From contig DFIS01000035.1 of the NCBI GenBank assembly GCA_002372175.1, forward strand, positions 17,814-81,813: 64,000 nt of DNA. Direction: 5' to 3'. Shown here one piece after another: positions 1 to 9,367 of this stretch. The notes under the pieces are model-generated. The model did no database searches. It was not told where the DNA came from and worked only from the letters and a program-made list of their open reading frames with translations. Both the position numbers and the translations under genes were made by a program. Positions within the stretch are counted from its first letter, which is position 1. Every line of letters starts with the position of its first letter. Origin of the DNA: Solobacterium sp. UBA3691 (lineage in GTDB: Bacteria; Bacillota_I; Bacilli_A; Erysipelotrichales; Erysipelotrichaceae).

Positions 1-1
1 T

Positions 2-1687
2 GTCCCGGTGATCGAACAGGAGCGCTTTCCCGGCACGATCATCCATACACCAAACGGTGAAACGGTCATCGACTTCGGACAGAACCTGGCCGGATATACG
101 GAACTGCGCGTGAATGCCAAAGCCGGCGGGAAGATCACATTATGGCATGGCGAGACCCTGGATCAGAACGGGAATTTCACCCAGCTTAACTTCGATCCGG
201 GAGACCGGAATAAAAACGGCGGAATCCCGCAGAAGATCGAATATATCTGTAAGGACGGTCTGAATGTGTACCATCCGTCTTTCTGTATCTTCGGCTTCCG
301 TTATGCAAAGATCGAGACCGAGATCAGCCTCGATGATGCACAGTTTATCGCGATTGCCGTATACTCGGAAATGCCGCAGACAGGCTTCTTTGCCTGCGGC
401 AATGAAGATGTCAACAGACTGTTTCTGAACAGTCTCTGGTCCATGCGTTCCAACTTCGTGGACATTCCGACCGACTGTCCGACAAGAGAGCGGGCAGGAT
501 GGACCGGTGATGCCGGTGTCTTTGCGCCGACAGCGGTATATCTTGCGGACTGCTATCCGGTGCTGCGGAAGTGGCTCGGGGAGTGCCGCATGGCTCAGCA
601 CGAAGACGGACTTGTCGAGAATATTGCCCCGGTCAATAACAGCGGCAGTATGATCTCGAACATGTTACAGGGATCAGCCGGCTGGGGCGATGCCTGTATC
701 CTGGTGCCCTGGGCTCTGTATGAAGCCTACGGGAAGAAGGAGATTCTCGAAGAAAACTATGACATGATGAAGGGCTGGATGAGCTTCTGTGAGAAACGTG
801 CACAGAAGACAAGGCTTGGAAACATGCGCAATCCGTATAAGAAATATCTGGTCGATGAAGGCTTTCACTTCGGCGAGTGGTGCCAGCCGGATGTGGATAA
901 TACAGCCGAGATGAAGAAGACGATGATGCACGGCAATCCGGAGGTCGCTACGGCATACTACTTCCGTTCGGCATCCCTGCTGGCGCGTATTGCGAAGATC
1001 CTCGGGCACGATGACGATGCGAAGAAGTATGCCGGGACAGCGGAGAACGCAAAGAAGGCATACCGGTATACCTGCACGAAAAACGGCAGGATCACTTCCG
1101 ACAGACAGTGTGAGTATGTGCGTCCGCTGGCCTTCGGTCTGCTTGACGGCGAAGAGGCCAGGACGGCTGCCGCTATGCTCAACGAACTGGTAAAGAAGAA
1201 CGGATATCACCTGAATACCGGGTTCCTGTCCACACCGGATCTCTGCCGGGTACTGGCAGATCATGGCTTTACGGATACGGCTTACCGGCTGTTACTGCAG
1301 GAAGAGTGCCCGGGCTGGCTCTATGCCGTAAAGAAGGGCGCAACAACGATCTGGGAGACCTGGGACGGCATCCGTAACGACGGTACCGTGCATGATTCTC
1401 TGAATCACTATTCCTACGGTGCGATCAGCGGGTGGCTCTTCAGCGGTGTCTGCGGTATTCATCTCACCGAAGGAAAAGTGACTGTCAGGCCGCAGCCTTC
1501 GAAGATGCTTGGTCATGCCGAAGCTCGTTGGCTGTCACCGGTCGGCACCATCGAAAGCTGCTGGCAGTACGGGGATGACAAACTGATCCTGGATATATCC
1601 GTACCATGTGCAGCAGAGATCATCCTGCCGGATAGTACAATAGAAGATGTAAAGGAAGGTACATACCATTATGAAATACTTCTGTAA
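2..1687 (+). CDS. Alpha-L-rhamnosidase, GH78 family (5'-truncated)
   Basis: Releases terminal alpha-L-rhamnose from plant glycans or glycosides. The reading frame is open from the left edge, so the N-terminus lies outside the window; about 560 residues remain, against roughly 850-950 for full-length GH78 enzymes. The remaining part starts in a beta-domain (IDFGQNLAGY) and continues into the (alpha/alpha)6 barrel with the GH78 hallmark TDCPTRERAGWTGDA, which carries acidic active-site residues, and later TTIWETWDGI. A C-terminal beta-sandwich follows (VTVRPQPSKM region). No export signal can be judged. Its stop overlaps the start of the GH43-like gene by 17 nt, so the two are translationally coupled in one operon with the GH1 gene. 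The family call is firm; the exact substrate is inferred. Confidence 0.9.
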   Translation, partial: VPVIEQERFPGTIIHTPNGETVIDFGQNLAGYTELRVNAKAGGKITLWHGETLDQNGNFTQLNFDPGDRNKNGGIPQKIEYICKDGLNVYHPSFCIFGFRYAKIETEISLDDAQFIAIAVYSEMPQTGFFACGNEDVNRLFLNSLWSMRSNFVDIPTDCPTRERAGWTGDAGVFAPTAVYLADCYPVLRKWLGECRMAQHEDGLVENIAPVNNSGSMISNMLQGSAGWGDACILVPWALYEAYGKKEILEENYDMMKGWMSFCEKRAQKTRLGNMRNPYKKYLVDEGFHFGEWCQPDVDNTAEMKKTMMHGNPEVATAYYFRSASLLARIAKILGHDDDAKKYAGTAENAKKAYRYTCTKNGRITSDRQCEYVRPLAFGLLDGEEARTAAAMLNELVKKNGYHLNTGFLSTPDLCRVLADHGFTDTAYRLLLQEECPGWLYAVKKGATTIWETWDGIRNDGTVHDSLNHYSYGAISGWLFSGVCGIHLTEGKVTVRPQPSKMLGHAEARWLSPVGTIESCWQYGDDKLILDISVPCAAEIILPDSTIEDVKEGTYHYEILL

Positions 1688-3479
1688 TCCTCTGAATGTC
1701 AATTACCGTTATCAGTTCAATGCCGATCCGCGCAAACACGGACTGCTGCAGATCTGCAGGGAAGCGGCTGATCCCTCAATGATCTGCTTTGCCGGCAGAT
1801 ACTGGATCTTTGCGTCGATGACACTGGGCGTGTGGGTGAGCGATGACCTTGTGAACTGGCAGAATCACCGTCTGCCGGAGGATCTGCCGCTGTATGACTA
1901 TGCGCCGGATGTCCGCGTGATCGGTGACTATGTATACTTCTGTGCATCCAGCCGCGAAAAGCCTTGTGATTATTACCGGACAAAGGATATCCTGAACGGT
2001 CCGTACGAGAAGATCGACGGTACCTTCCCGTTCTGGGATCCCAACCTGTTTCAGGATGATGACGGCAGAGTGTACTTCTACTGGGGATGCTCGAATACTA
2101 CACCGGTATACGGTACGGAAGTAGATCCAAAGACACTGCAGCCCATCGGCGAGAAGAAAGAAGTGATCTTCGGGGATCCGTATCATATCGGTTATGAGCG
2201 TATCGGTGAGAATAACACGACGCTGCCGGCCAGTGATGAAGAAGTAGAAGCGAAGTATCAGGCTTTCCTGAAACACAGCGGTACGCCGGAGGATAAGCTT
2301 CCTCCCGGAGTGGCACCGCTGATCAGGGGTATGTTTACCAACAGACCGTATATTGAGGGAGCCTGGATGACCAAGCACTGCGGTAAGTATTACCTGCAGT
2401 ATGCGGCACCGGGCACACAGTACAACACGTATTCTGACGGCGTATATGTCGGTGACAAGCCGCTGGGACCGTTTGTCCCGGCAGCCAACACCCCGTATTC
2501 CTATAAACCGGGCGGGTTTATTCCCGGGGCGGGACATGGTTCCACGATGCAGGACGACCAGGGCAACTGGTGGCATACAGCCACGATGCGGATCTCTGTC
2601 AATCATGACTTTGAACGCAGAGTCGGTCTGTGGCCGGCCGGCTTTGACGGTGATGGTGAGCTCTACTGCAACCAGCGGTACGGCGACTGGCCGATCAGCT
2701 GTTCGGGATACCGTCAGGATGCCTGGAGAGATCCGCAGTGGATGTTGTTAAGTGCAGGGAAGGACGTCTCTGCATCCTCCTTTACGGCGGGACATGAGCC
2801 GCAGAAGGCGGCAGAAGAAAACGTACAGACGTGGTGGCAGGCAGCCGGGACAGGCAGAGAAGAATGGCTGTGCATGGATCTTGGCAAGGTATACGCTGTG
2901 CATGCCGTACAGGTGAACTTCGCGGATGATCATATCGACATACCGTGTCCGGGAGAGATCCGTCCGGGGTCACAGGCGCGTTATATCGAAGAGCGTGACC
3001 TGAAGACGCAGTGGAAGCTTGAAGGCTCAGCAGACGGCTGTAACTGGGCTGTGATCGAAGATAAGAGTGATGCGGAGACAGATCTTACGCATGATCTGAT
3101 CGTCAGGGAGGAAGGTCTTGAGATCCGTTACCTGCGGTTAAGCAATATGTCTGTACCGTATGAACAGAGACCCTGTATATCGGGTCTCAGAGTGTTCGGA
3201 CTGGGTGACGGCAAGGCTCCGGCAGTACCGGCATATACGGCAGCACGGAGCAGTGATCTTGACATGACGGTATGCATCAGTGAGCAGGAAGATACCGTTG
3301 GCTATAATATCCTGTTTGGTGCATCGGAAGATAAGCTCTATCACAGCATGATGGTATTTGCGGCAGGTGAGCACAGAGTTGGTGCTCTGGTTGCCGGCAG
3401 AGCGTACTGCGTAAGAGTTGATGCGTTCAATGAAAATGGTATTACCGAAGGTATCTGCAAGCAGGTGGAGGCAGAGTGA
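1671..3479 (+). CDS. GH43-like five-bladed propeller glycosidase with C-terminal discoidin-like module
   Basis: A 602-residue, probably cytoplasmic enzyme (no signal peptide) that should trim arabinose- or xylose-type side chains. The GH43 catalytic triad is readable: base Asp34 in EAADPSMI, pKa-modulating Asp123 in FWDPNLF and acid Glu229 in YIEGAW. Residues about 1-350 form the propeller, about 370-520 resemble an F5/8-type C (CBM32-like) sandwich, and the last about 80 residues look like a fibronectin-III-like strand set. It starts at ATG 1671 behind a GGAAGG ribosome site, inside the end of the rhamnosidase gene. The GH1 gene begins 1 nt after its stop. An alternative is a related clan-F enzyme that removes another sugar; the neighbours favour a rhamnose/arabinose-decorated plant polymer. 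Confidence 0.8.
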   Translation: MKYFCNPLNVNYRYQFNADPRKHGLLQICREAADPSMICFAGRYWIFASMTLGVWVSDDLVNWQNHRLPEDLPLYDYAPDVRVIGDYVYFCASSREKPCDYYRTKDILNGPYEKIDGTFPFWDPNLFQDDDGRVYFYWGCSNTTPVYGTEVDPKTLQPIGEKKEVIFGDPYHIGYERIGENNTTLPASDEEVEAKYQAFLKHSGTPEDKLPPGVAPLIRGMFTNRPYIEGAWMTKHCGKYYLQYAAPGTQYNTYSDGVYVGDKPLGPFVPAANTPYSYKPGGFIPGAGHGSTMQDDQGNWWHTATMRISVNHDFERRVGLWPAGFDGDGELYCNQRYGDWPISCSGYRQDAWRDPQWMLLSAGKDVSASSFTAGHEPQKAAEENVQTWWQAAGTGREEWLCMDLGKVYAVHAVQVNFADDHIDIPCPGEIRPGSQARYIEERDLKTQWKLEGSADGCNWAVIEDKSDAETDLTHDLIVREEGLEIRYLRLSNMSVPYEQRPCISGLRVFGLGDGKAPAVPAYTAARSSDLDMTVCISEQEDTVGYNILFGASEDKLYHSMMVFAAGEHRVGALVAGRAYCVRVDAFNENGITEGICKQVEAE

Positions 3480-3480
3480 C

Positions 3481-4764
3481 ATGATATTCCCTGAAGGGTT
3501 TATGATCGGTGCAGCAACAGCTGCGCACCAGGTCGAAGGAAATAATATACACAGTGATTACTGGGCACAGGAACATATGCCGCATACAAGCTTTACGGAG
3601 CCCAGCGGCAATGCCTGTGATCATTACAACAGGTATGAGGAAGATATCAGACTGATGGCTGAGGCAGGACTCAACACGTACCGTTTCTCGGTGGAATGGG
3701 CGCGTATTGAACCGGAGGAAGGGAAGTTCGATGAGACAGAGATCGAACACTACCGCAGGGTCATTGACTGCTGTAAGGCTAATGGTATTGAACCAATCGT
3801 GACGCTGATGCACTTCACAAGTCCGGTGTGGCTGATCCGCAAGGGCGGCTGGGAAGCCGAAAGTACCGTAGAAGACTTCCGGAGATATGCTGCGTACGTA
3901 ACAGAAAAGCTAGGGGCACAGCTGCATTACATCTGTACGATCAACGAAGCGAACATGGGTCTGCAGCTGGCAGCGATTGCAAAGCGTTTCCGGCTGATGG
4001 CGGAACAGGCGGCCAAGAGCGCAAAGAGTGCGGAAGGCAGCGTGCAGGTCGGCATGAACTTTGAGAAGATGATGGAGAACATGAAGTTTGCGGCAGCCGA
4101 GAATGCAGAGATCTTCGGAACACCGCAGCCCCAGGTCTTCGTCAATTCACGCACACCGGAGGGGGATCTCCTGGTCATGCGGGCACATCAGGCAGCGAAA
4201 GAAGCCATCAAATCCCTGTATCCGGAGATCAAGGTAGGCATTACCCTGTCGATGCATGATCTGCAGGCACTGGAGGGCGGCGAAAGCTTTGCGGAAGCTG
4301 CCTGGGACGAAGAGTTTACACATTATCTGCCGTATCTTGAGGGAGATGACTTCCTCGGTGTACAGAACTATACAAGAACACTGTACGGACCGGAAGGACA
4401 GCTGCCGGCACCGGAAGGGGCAGAACTGACCCAGATGGATTATGAGTTCTATCCGGAAGCTCTTGAACATGTCATACGCAAGGTACATGAGGGATTCAGG
4501 GGAGATCTGATCGTTACCGAGAACGGTACAGCCATGGATGATGATACAAGAAGAGTAGCATTCATCAGAAGAGCTCTGCAGGGTGTACATAACTGTATAG
4601 AGGATGGCATACCTGTGAAGGGTTACTGTTACTGGAGTCTCATGGATAACTTTGAGTGGCAGAAGGGCTTCAGCATGACCTTCGGACTGATCGCTGTAGA
4701 CAGAAGTACACAGAAGAGAATACCGAAGGAAAGTCTCAGGTATCTCGGAAGCTATACGAAATAA
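3481..4764 (+). CDS. GH1 family beta-glycosidase with an altered acid/base loop
   Basis: A 427-residue TIM-barrel glycosidase that hydrolyses beta-glucosides or related glycosides in the cytoplasm. The retaining nucleophile is Glu347 in IVTENGT and the acid/base is Glu156. The usual TxNEP motif reads TINEAN here, with Pro replaced by Ala. The N-terminal FMIGAATAAHQVEG and C-terminal YWSLMDNFEWQKGF are typical GH1 signatures. ATG 3481 is chosen because GTGGAGG lies at the right distance and the upstream 21 in-frame residues overlap the previous gene. It is last in the GH78-GH43-GH1 operon and is followed by a terminator hairpin. The length is slightly below the usual 440-480. Substrate specificity (for example a rutinoside core) is inference. 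Confidence 0.85.
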   Translation: MIFPEGFMIGAATAAHQVEGNNIHSDYWAQEHMPHTSFTEPSGNACDHYNRYEEDIRLMAEAGLNTYRFSVEWARIEPEEGKFDETEIEHYRRVIDCCKANGIEPIVTLMHFTSPVWLIRKGGWEAESTVEDFRRYAAYVTEKLGAQLHYICTINEANMGLQLAAIAKRFRLMAEQAAKSAKSAEGSVQVGMNFEKMMENMKFAAAENAEIFGTPQPQVFVNSRTPEGDLLVMRAHQAAKEAIKSLYPEIKVGITLSMHDLQALEGGESFAEAAWDEEFTHYLPYLEGDDFLGVQNYTRTLYGPEGQLPAPEGAELTQMDYEFYPEALEHVIRKVHEGFRGDLIVTENGTAMDDDTRRVAFIRRALQGVHNCIEDGIPVKGYCYWSLMDNFEWQKGFSMTFGLIAVDRSTQKRIPKESLRYLGSYTK

Positions 4765-4771
4765 TAAACCG

Positions 4772-4808
4772 GAGGATGAGAACAGAGTGTCTCATCCTCT
4801 TACTTATT
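4772..4808 (+). terminator. Intrinsic terminator of the glycosidase operon
   Basis: A perfect 9-bp stem, GAGGATGAG (4772-4780) and CTCATCCTC (4791-4799), with a 10-nt loop lies 8 nt after the GH1 stop codon. The following tract is T-rich but interrupted (TTACTTATT), so termination may be partial. Confidence 0.65.
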
Positions 4809-4863
4809 CGCGGGGAGTTTCTGTGTTCAGAACAAATAGGATATACAGAAAGGAACCGGAATA

Positions 4864-5721
4864 ATGAAAAAATACGAAGAAGTAACATTTGCGGATGATC
4901 TGATGTTTGGGGCTGTTCTTTACCGTTATCCGGATATTGCGGCAGAACTAACAGAAAAGATCACAGGGCGTAAGATCAGGGAGATCATATATATCGAAAG
5001 AGAAAAAACATTAGGTAGTGATCCGCTTCTGAAGAAGATACGGATGGATGTCAGATTTGAGGATGATGAGGCAGTATACTGTGTGGAGATGCAGACTTAC
5101 AGAGAAATACATCTTCCGAAAAGACTAAGGTATTACTCGGCTGTCAACGATATTGAACAGATTACAGCAGGTGGTTCTTACGGAGAACTGAAACCTACGT
5201 ACGTAATATTTATCTGTAATTATGATCCGTTTGGTCTTGGTCTTCGCAAGTATACATTTCGCAGCAGAGCGGATGAAGACATATCGTTTATCCTCAAGGA
5301 TGAAAGTGTTAAAATTGTGTTGAACACAAAGGGAGATCCCGGGAACATGGATGATGGTCTGAACAGACTTCTTGATTATGTGAATACCGGGAATCCGGCT
5401 GATGAACTCACCTGCAGGATCGAAGAAGCTGTTAAGCATCTTCGCAATGACCGTGAATGGAGGGAAAGATATATGACTTACCATTTGAGTTTCAGGCATG
5501 AGTGGGAGGTTAATGAGATCCGCACAAAGTGGAATCTTGCCAGAAGAGCTGTAAGCATGCTGAAGAATATCGGCATGGAGGATGAAATGATCAGGACCAG
5601 AGTTACTGAAGAACTTGTGCCCGGGCTGTCTGATAAAGAATATGATGTTGTCTTAACACTAAAAGAAGATCTGACCGAAGATAACGATCAGATCGTCAGG
5701 GACTGGCTTGAAAGACAATAA
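4864..5721 (+). CDS. Rpn-family PD-(D/E)XK nuclease (putative transposase-like)
   Basis: A 285-residue protein of the recombination-promoting nuclease / PDDEXK_2 family. These proteins occur in multiple copies in gut Bacillota and are thought to cut DNA and promote RecA-independent recombination or to act as domesticated transposase-like enzymes. The family start motif (FADDLMFGAVL) is followed by the nuclease core KIRMDVRF...VYCVEMQTYR, where Asp and the E-x-Q of VEMQ are the metal-binding residues. The C-terminal 70 residues form a helical tail ending in an LKEDLTEDNDQIVRDWLERQ-like pattern, repeated in a separate small gene at 30773-31021. It starts at ATG 4864 after AAGGAACCGG. No terminal inverted repeats were found, so mobility of the gene itself is not supported. 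Confidence 0.85.
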   Translation: MKKYEEVTFADDLMFGAVLYRYPDIAAELTEKITGRKIREIIYIEREKTLGSDPLLKKIRMDVRFEDDEAVYCVEMQTYREIHLPKRLRYYSAVNDIEQITAGGSYGELKPTYVIFICNYDPFGLGLRKYTFRSRADEDISFILKDESVKIVLNTKGDPGNMDDGLNRLLDYVNTGNPADELTCRIEEAVKHLRNDREWRERYMTYHLSFRHEWEVNEIRTKWNLARRAVSMLKNIGMEDEMIRTRVTEELVPGLSDKEYDVVLTLKEDLTEDNDQIVRDWLERQ

Positions 5722-5726
5722 CAGAG

Positions 5727-5759
5727 AATGTGCTTCTGACGCTGTCAGAGGCACATTTT
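5727..5759. terminator. Intrinsic terminator between convergent genes
   Basis: A 14-bp stem (5727-5740 with 5744-5757, one G-U pair) with a 3-nt loop, followed by TTTTA on the plus strand. It lies 5 nt after the nuclease stop and touches the stop codon of the convergent membrane-protein gene, so it can serve the plus strand well and may act on both. Confidence 0.8.
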
Positions 5760-6291
5760 ACTGTAGATGAAGATCAGGACGTCTATCTCTCAGAAACCCC
5801 GTAAACCACGTTTTCTGGGCCTCTGAGCAAGTATGTACGCTCAGGGACTTCCCCGCACTGTGCAGGGTAATATCATCACTGACAGTAACATGTGTAATAT
5901 CAGCATAGGATACCGAGGTATCCGCAGGAAGAACGGTATTCCCGGGTCTGTCTGTATTGTTGAAGAAACTGGCAGCATTCTGCATGATCAGCATACGGGA
6001 TAGCTTCCTGCGGTATTCCTCGGGAATAAACATACGTATCTCAGTATCCGTAAGTAAATATACCCTGGGAGCACCGGCCACCAGATCATTCATGGCCCAT
6101 ACACCGTAGATAAAGAAAGCAGAAACTAACGTAACAGCAGGAAGAACAGGTATTCTTCTTGTAGGTTCCAGCAGCACCCACAGAACTTCCAGTACCAGGA
6201 AACAGGCAGAGTAGGGAACTATACTGACCTTTTTATAGTAAGTCCAGAAGTATTCATTATTCTCAAAGTGTATACCATCAGGTAAAGACAT
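5758..6291 (-). CDS. Small two-helix membrane protein with cytoplasmic PH-like tail
   Basis: A 177-residue protein with no family I can name. Residues about 20-70 contain two hydrophobic stretches (SACFLVLEVLWVLL and VLPAVTLVSAFFIYGVWAM), followed by a roughly 100-residue soluble domain rich in beta pattern (RVYLLTDTEIRMFI ... YADITHVTVSDDITLHSAG). This layout resembles bacterial PH-domain (YdbT/YvbH-type) membrane proteins whose tail reads as a lipid- or protein-binding fold. I chose the ATG at 6291 because AGGAGG lies just upstream; the longer open frame adds 37 residues without such a site. It is transcribed convergently with the Rpn nuclease and sits alone. The start of the defence island lies about 250 bp upstream. 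Confidence 0.6.
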   Translation of the reverse strand: MSLPDGIHFENNEYFWTYYKKVSIVPYSACFLVLEVLWVLLEPTRRIPVLPAVTLVSAFFIYGVWAMNDLVAGAPRVYLLTDTEIRMFIPEEYRRKLSRMLIMQNAASFFNNTDRPGNTVLPADTSVSYADITHVTVSDDITLHSAGKSLSVHTCSEAQKTWFTGFLRDRRPDLHLQ

Positions 6292-6547
6292 AGAGGGATA
6301 CCTCCTGATAAGAACAGTATAACTGGAGAAATAAGTATCTGTACAAATAATACAGAGAAAAGAGAAGGTGGCAGAAGGAGGAAAGTGAAAATTGTAAATC
6401 ATAAAAGATTACACGATAAAAAAGCTTCTGGAATTTGGAATGAAAGCAAATATGCATTATTATTAATAAGATGAATACTTTCCTCATGTTATTTGTGAAT
6501 TAAAGTGTCATTTGTAAATCTAAAAAAATAATTATTGAGAGGTACAT

Positions 6548-9367
6548 ATGATTGATTCTAAGTATAATGGCATAGAATTCGATGAAGTGAAACAATGGAT
6601 CCGCCAAAGACGAATTACAAGCAAGAAAGAATGGGATGAAATTCGGCTGGGATTTCACGACGATGAAGCTGGTTTGACTTTGTTTCTTGAAGATAGGTAC
6701 AAAACTGATGATTGGCCAAAAATGGACACTTCGGATTGGTATCGGCTTGTGGATTTAGCGAAGGAAGCTGAAGATAAAGCTAGAGAAAATGAAAGAGCAT
6801 CATTGGCGGCTCAAATTAACAGTGAAAATGAAAATTCTAATGTGAGAGTTCCCACTGCTGAAAAGTCATGCTGGCAATTATACAGAAAGCATTTAAAGGA
6901 AGACAAAGACTTTAACGATGATGCAATAGATAATATTGAAAAATCCGTGTTAGAAATCCTTCAACGTTTAAGTACTAATACTGTGGAAAGCGGTCCTATT
7001 AAAGGACTTGTTATTGGTAATGTGCAATCGGGAAAGACCGCAAACATGGCAGGATTGATGGCAATGGCTGCAGATTACGGTTGGAATATGTTTATTGTGC
7101 TTTCCGGAACTATAGAAAATCTTCGAAGACAAACACAAAAAAGATTGTTCGATGACTTGAACTTAAAAGGAAATTTGAATTGGATAGGATTCAATCATCT
7201 TTCGAAGCGTTCCAATAATCATGGAGATAGACTCTGCGATTTAAATCTTGAGCCTGGAAGTAATATGAGATATATGACCGTGTGTCTAAAGGTTAAATCA
7301 AGGCTGAATGATTTAATAGATTGGATTGAAGCTGACAAAAATAAGATCCAACAATTAAAAGTTCTTGTAATAGATGATGAAGCTGATCAAGCGGGTATTG
7401 ATACAGGTAATGTTTATAACGAGCAAGAGAGAAAGGCGATAAATAAAGCGCTTCAGAATCTTGTCGCTTGTAGAAACAAACAGGCTACTAGTGCTGTAAA
7501 CAATAAGTATACAAGTCACTACCAGGCCATGAATTATATTAGCTATACAGCAACACCATATGCAAACTGTCTTAATGATACGCACAAGGACTCTCTGTAT
7601 CCACGGCATTTTATCAAAACTTTACCGGTTTCCAAAGAATACTTCGGACCGCGCCAAATCTTTGGAAGTATGGATGCAGACCTGCAGACCTTAGATATTG
7701 TAAGAAGAGTAACTGATGAAGAAGTAAAAGACATTCGTAAGATTCACAAAGGTGAGAGTGAAGCATTACCTAAAGCGCTACAAGATTCAATTCTGTGGTT
7801 TATTTGTGTTGCTTCTGCAATGCGTTATTATGGCTATAAAAAGCCGGTTAGTATGTTGATCCATACAAGTCAAAAACAGGCTGAACATAGTAAAATTGCT
7901 GATTCAGTAAAAGCGTGGTTCTATCTGCACAGAAAAACAATTGTTGATATGTGCAAAACTGTTTATGAGAAAGAAATACAAAGATTTACAAAAACAGATT
8001 TCAGAAATTCGTATAGCGACTACGGACTCCCTGATAATGCAATTTGGGATTATCCGGATTATGAACAGTTGATTCCCGGAATAAAAGAACTGACAGAGAA
8101 AATGACTTCTATCATGATGGATGAAGAGGGGGAGCTTGTGTACAGCAGGAATCTTCATCTTTGCATAGATAACTGTGCGAATAATCGTGTTGATGAAGAT
8201 GGCGTTCACATGAGATTAACTTATCCTGAAAAAGAATTAGGATATTCTACTGCATTTATTGTGATAGGCGGAAATACACTATCTAGAGGACTTACATTAG
8301 AAGGCTTGGTATCGACGTATTTTTTAAGGACTGTGAAACAGGCTGATACATTGATGCAAATGGGACGGTGGTTTGGCTATAGGCGTCATTATGAACTAAT
8401 GCAAAGAATTTGGATGACAGATGATACACGAGATAAGTTCGCTACATTAGCTGATATTGATGATGACCTTCGTGAACAACTGTTTGAAATGGCTCGACAA
8501 GGTAATAAAACACCTCTGGAATATGCTGTTACATTCAAAACATCACCGAAAGTTAGCTGGCTACGCCTCACCGCAAAGAATAAGGAGCAGATGGCAGAAG
8601 AGACAGATGTTGACTATTCTGGAATGGATACCCAATTAACTGTCTATGGAACAGATCCTGCAATTTTGAGAAACAATATAGAGACGACCAATAGTTTTAT
8701 AAAAAAACTTGGTAAAGGCAAGCTATCAAATAATACAACAGCGTATTTTTGGAGAGACGTTTCATTTGAAACAATAATGGATTATTTCTTCAAACAATTC
8801 AAAATCCACGGTACATCAAAAGCTTTTAATGATATGAGTAGCTATGCCGAATGGGTGGAAGAAAAGACAAAAGCTGGTGAAATGACAAAGTGGACCGTGG
8901 TTGCCGTGGGAACTCAAATCAGAAGAGATACGCAACAGTCAAAAGTCTGGGTGATTAATGATGAAGCCAGATTTGCAAAAGTTGAGAGGTCTGCGACAAA
9001 TGTTTATGCTGAATCTAATTCATTAAATATCGGTGTGTTATCTGGCAAAAAGGACTATCTTGCAGATGTTGATAAGGACTCAATCGATCCTGTTTATTGG
9101 AAAAATAAGATAGCTGATGTCAATAATACATATAAAGAAATTCGTGAAACAGCTGGCTTAAGTAAAACACCATTATTCTTAATTTACAGAATTGATAAGG
9201 ACTATCAGCCTTCAAAAGAGGGCAGATATCCGATAAATACCGATAATGATTTGATTGGTATAACCTTTGTGACACCGGGGCTTAGAACCGGTGGACACAA
9301 AGTAAAAGCAAGGTTTGAAGATCTTGATAAGAATGAAATAGAAAGTGAAATGATAAATGGAGATTGA
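6548..9367 (+). CDS. Z1-domain superfamily II helicase-like ATPase
   Basis: A 939-residue protein with the architecture of Z1 proteins found in restriction-modification clusters beside GHKL ATPases. Walker A GNVQSGKT is at about residues 157-164 and a DDEAD Walker B at about 275. The Z1 signature is at about 574-612: GGNTLSRGLTLEGL followed by QMGRWFGYRR, which resembles helicase motifs V and VI with an arginine finger. It probably uses ATP to move on or remodel DNA and to hand it to the partner nuclease. It is the first gene of the island's main operon, and its 3' end overlaps the GHKL gene by 11 nt. Codon use is markedly AT-richer than the flanking chromosome, consistent with horizontal transfer. 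The role in defence comes from the published association of Z1 and MutL/MORC-like genes; it is not proven here. Confidence 0.85.
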   Translation: MIDSKYNGIEFDEVKQWIRQRRITSKKEWDEIRLGFHDDEAGLTLFLEDRYKTDDWPKMDTSDWYRLVDLAKEAEDKARENERASLAAQINSENENSNVRVPTAEKSCWQLYRKHLKEDKDFNDDAIDNIEKSVLEILQRLSTNTVESGPIKGLVIGNVQSGKTANMAGLMAMAADYGWNMFIVLSGTIENLRRQTQKRLFDDLNLKGNLNWIGFNHLSKRSNNHGDRLCDLNLEPGSNMRYMTVCLKVKSRLNDLIDWIEADKNKIQQLKVLVIDDEADQAGIDTGNVYNEQERKAINKALQNLVACRNKQATSAVNNKYTSHYQAMNYISYTATPYANCLNDTHKDSLYPRHFIKTLPVSKEYFGPRQIFGSMDADLQTLDIVRRVTDEEVKDIRKIHKGESEALPKALQDSILWFICVASAMRYYGYKKPVSMLIHTSQKQAEHSKIADSVKAWFYLHRKTIVDMCKTVYEKEIQRFTKTDFRNSYSDYGLPDNAIWDYPDYEQLIPGIKELTEKMTSIMMDEEGELVYSRNLHLCIDNCANNRVDEDGVHMRLTYPEKELGYSTAFIVIGGNTLSRGLTLEGLVSTYFLRTVKQADTLMQMGRWFGYRRHYELMQRIWMTDDTRDKFATLADIDDDLREQLFEMARQGNKTPLEYAVTFKTSPKVSWLRLTAKNKEQMAEETDVDYSGMDTQLTVYGTDPAILRNNIETTNSFIKKLGKGKLSNNTTAYFWRDVSFETIMDYFFKQFKIHGTSKAFNDMSSYAEWVEEKTKAGEMTKWTVVAVGTQIRRDTQQSKVWVINDEARFAKVERSATNVYAESNSLNIGVLSGKKDYLADVDKDSIDPVYWKNKIADVNNTYKEIRETAGLSKTPLFLIYRIDKDYQPSKEGRYPINTDNDLIGITFVTPGLRTGGHKVKARFEDLDKNEIESEMINGD

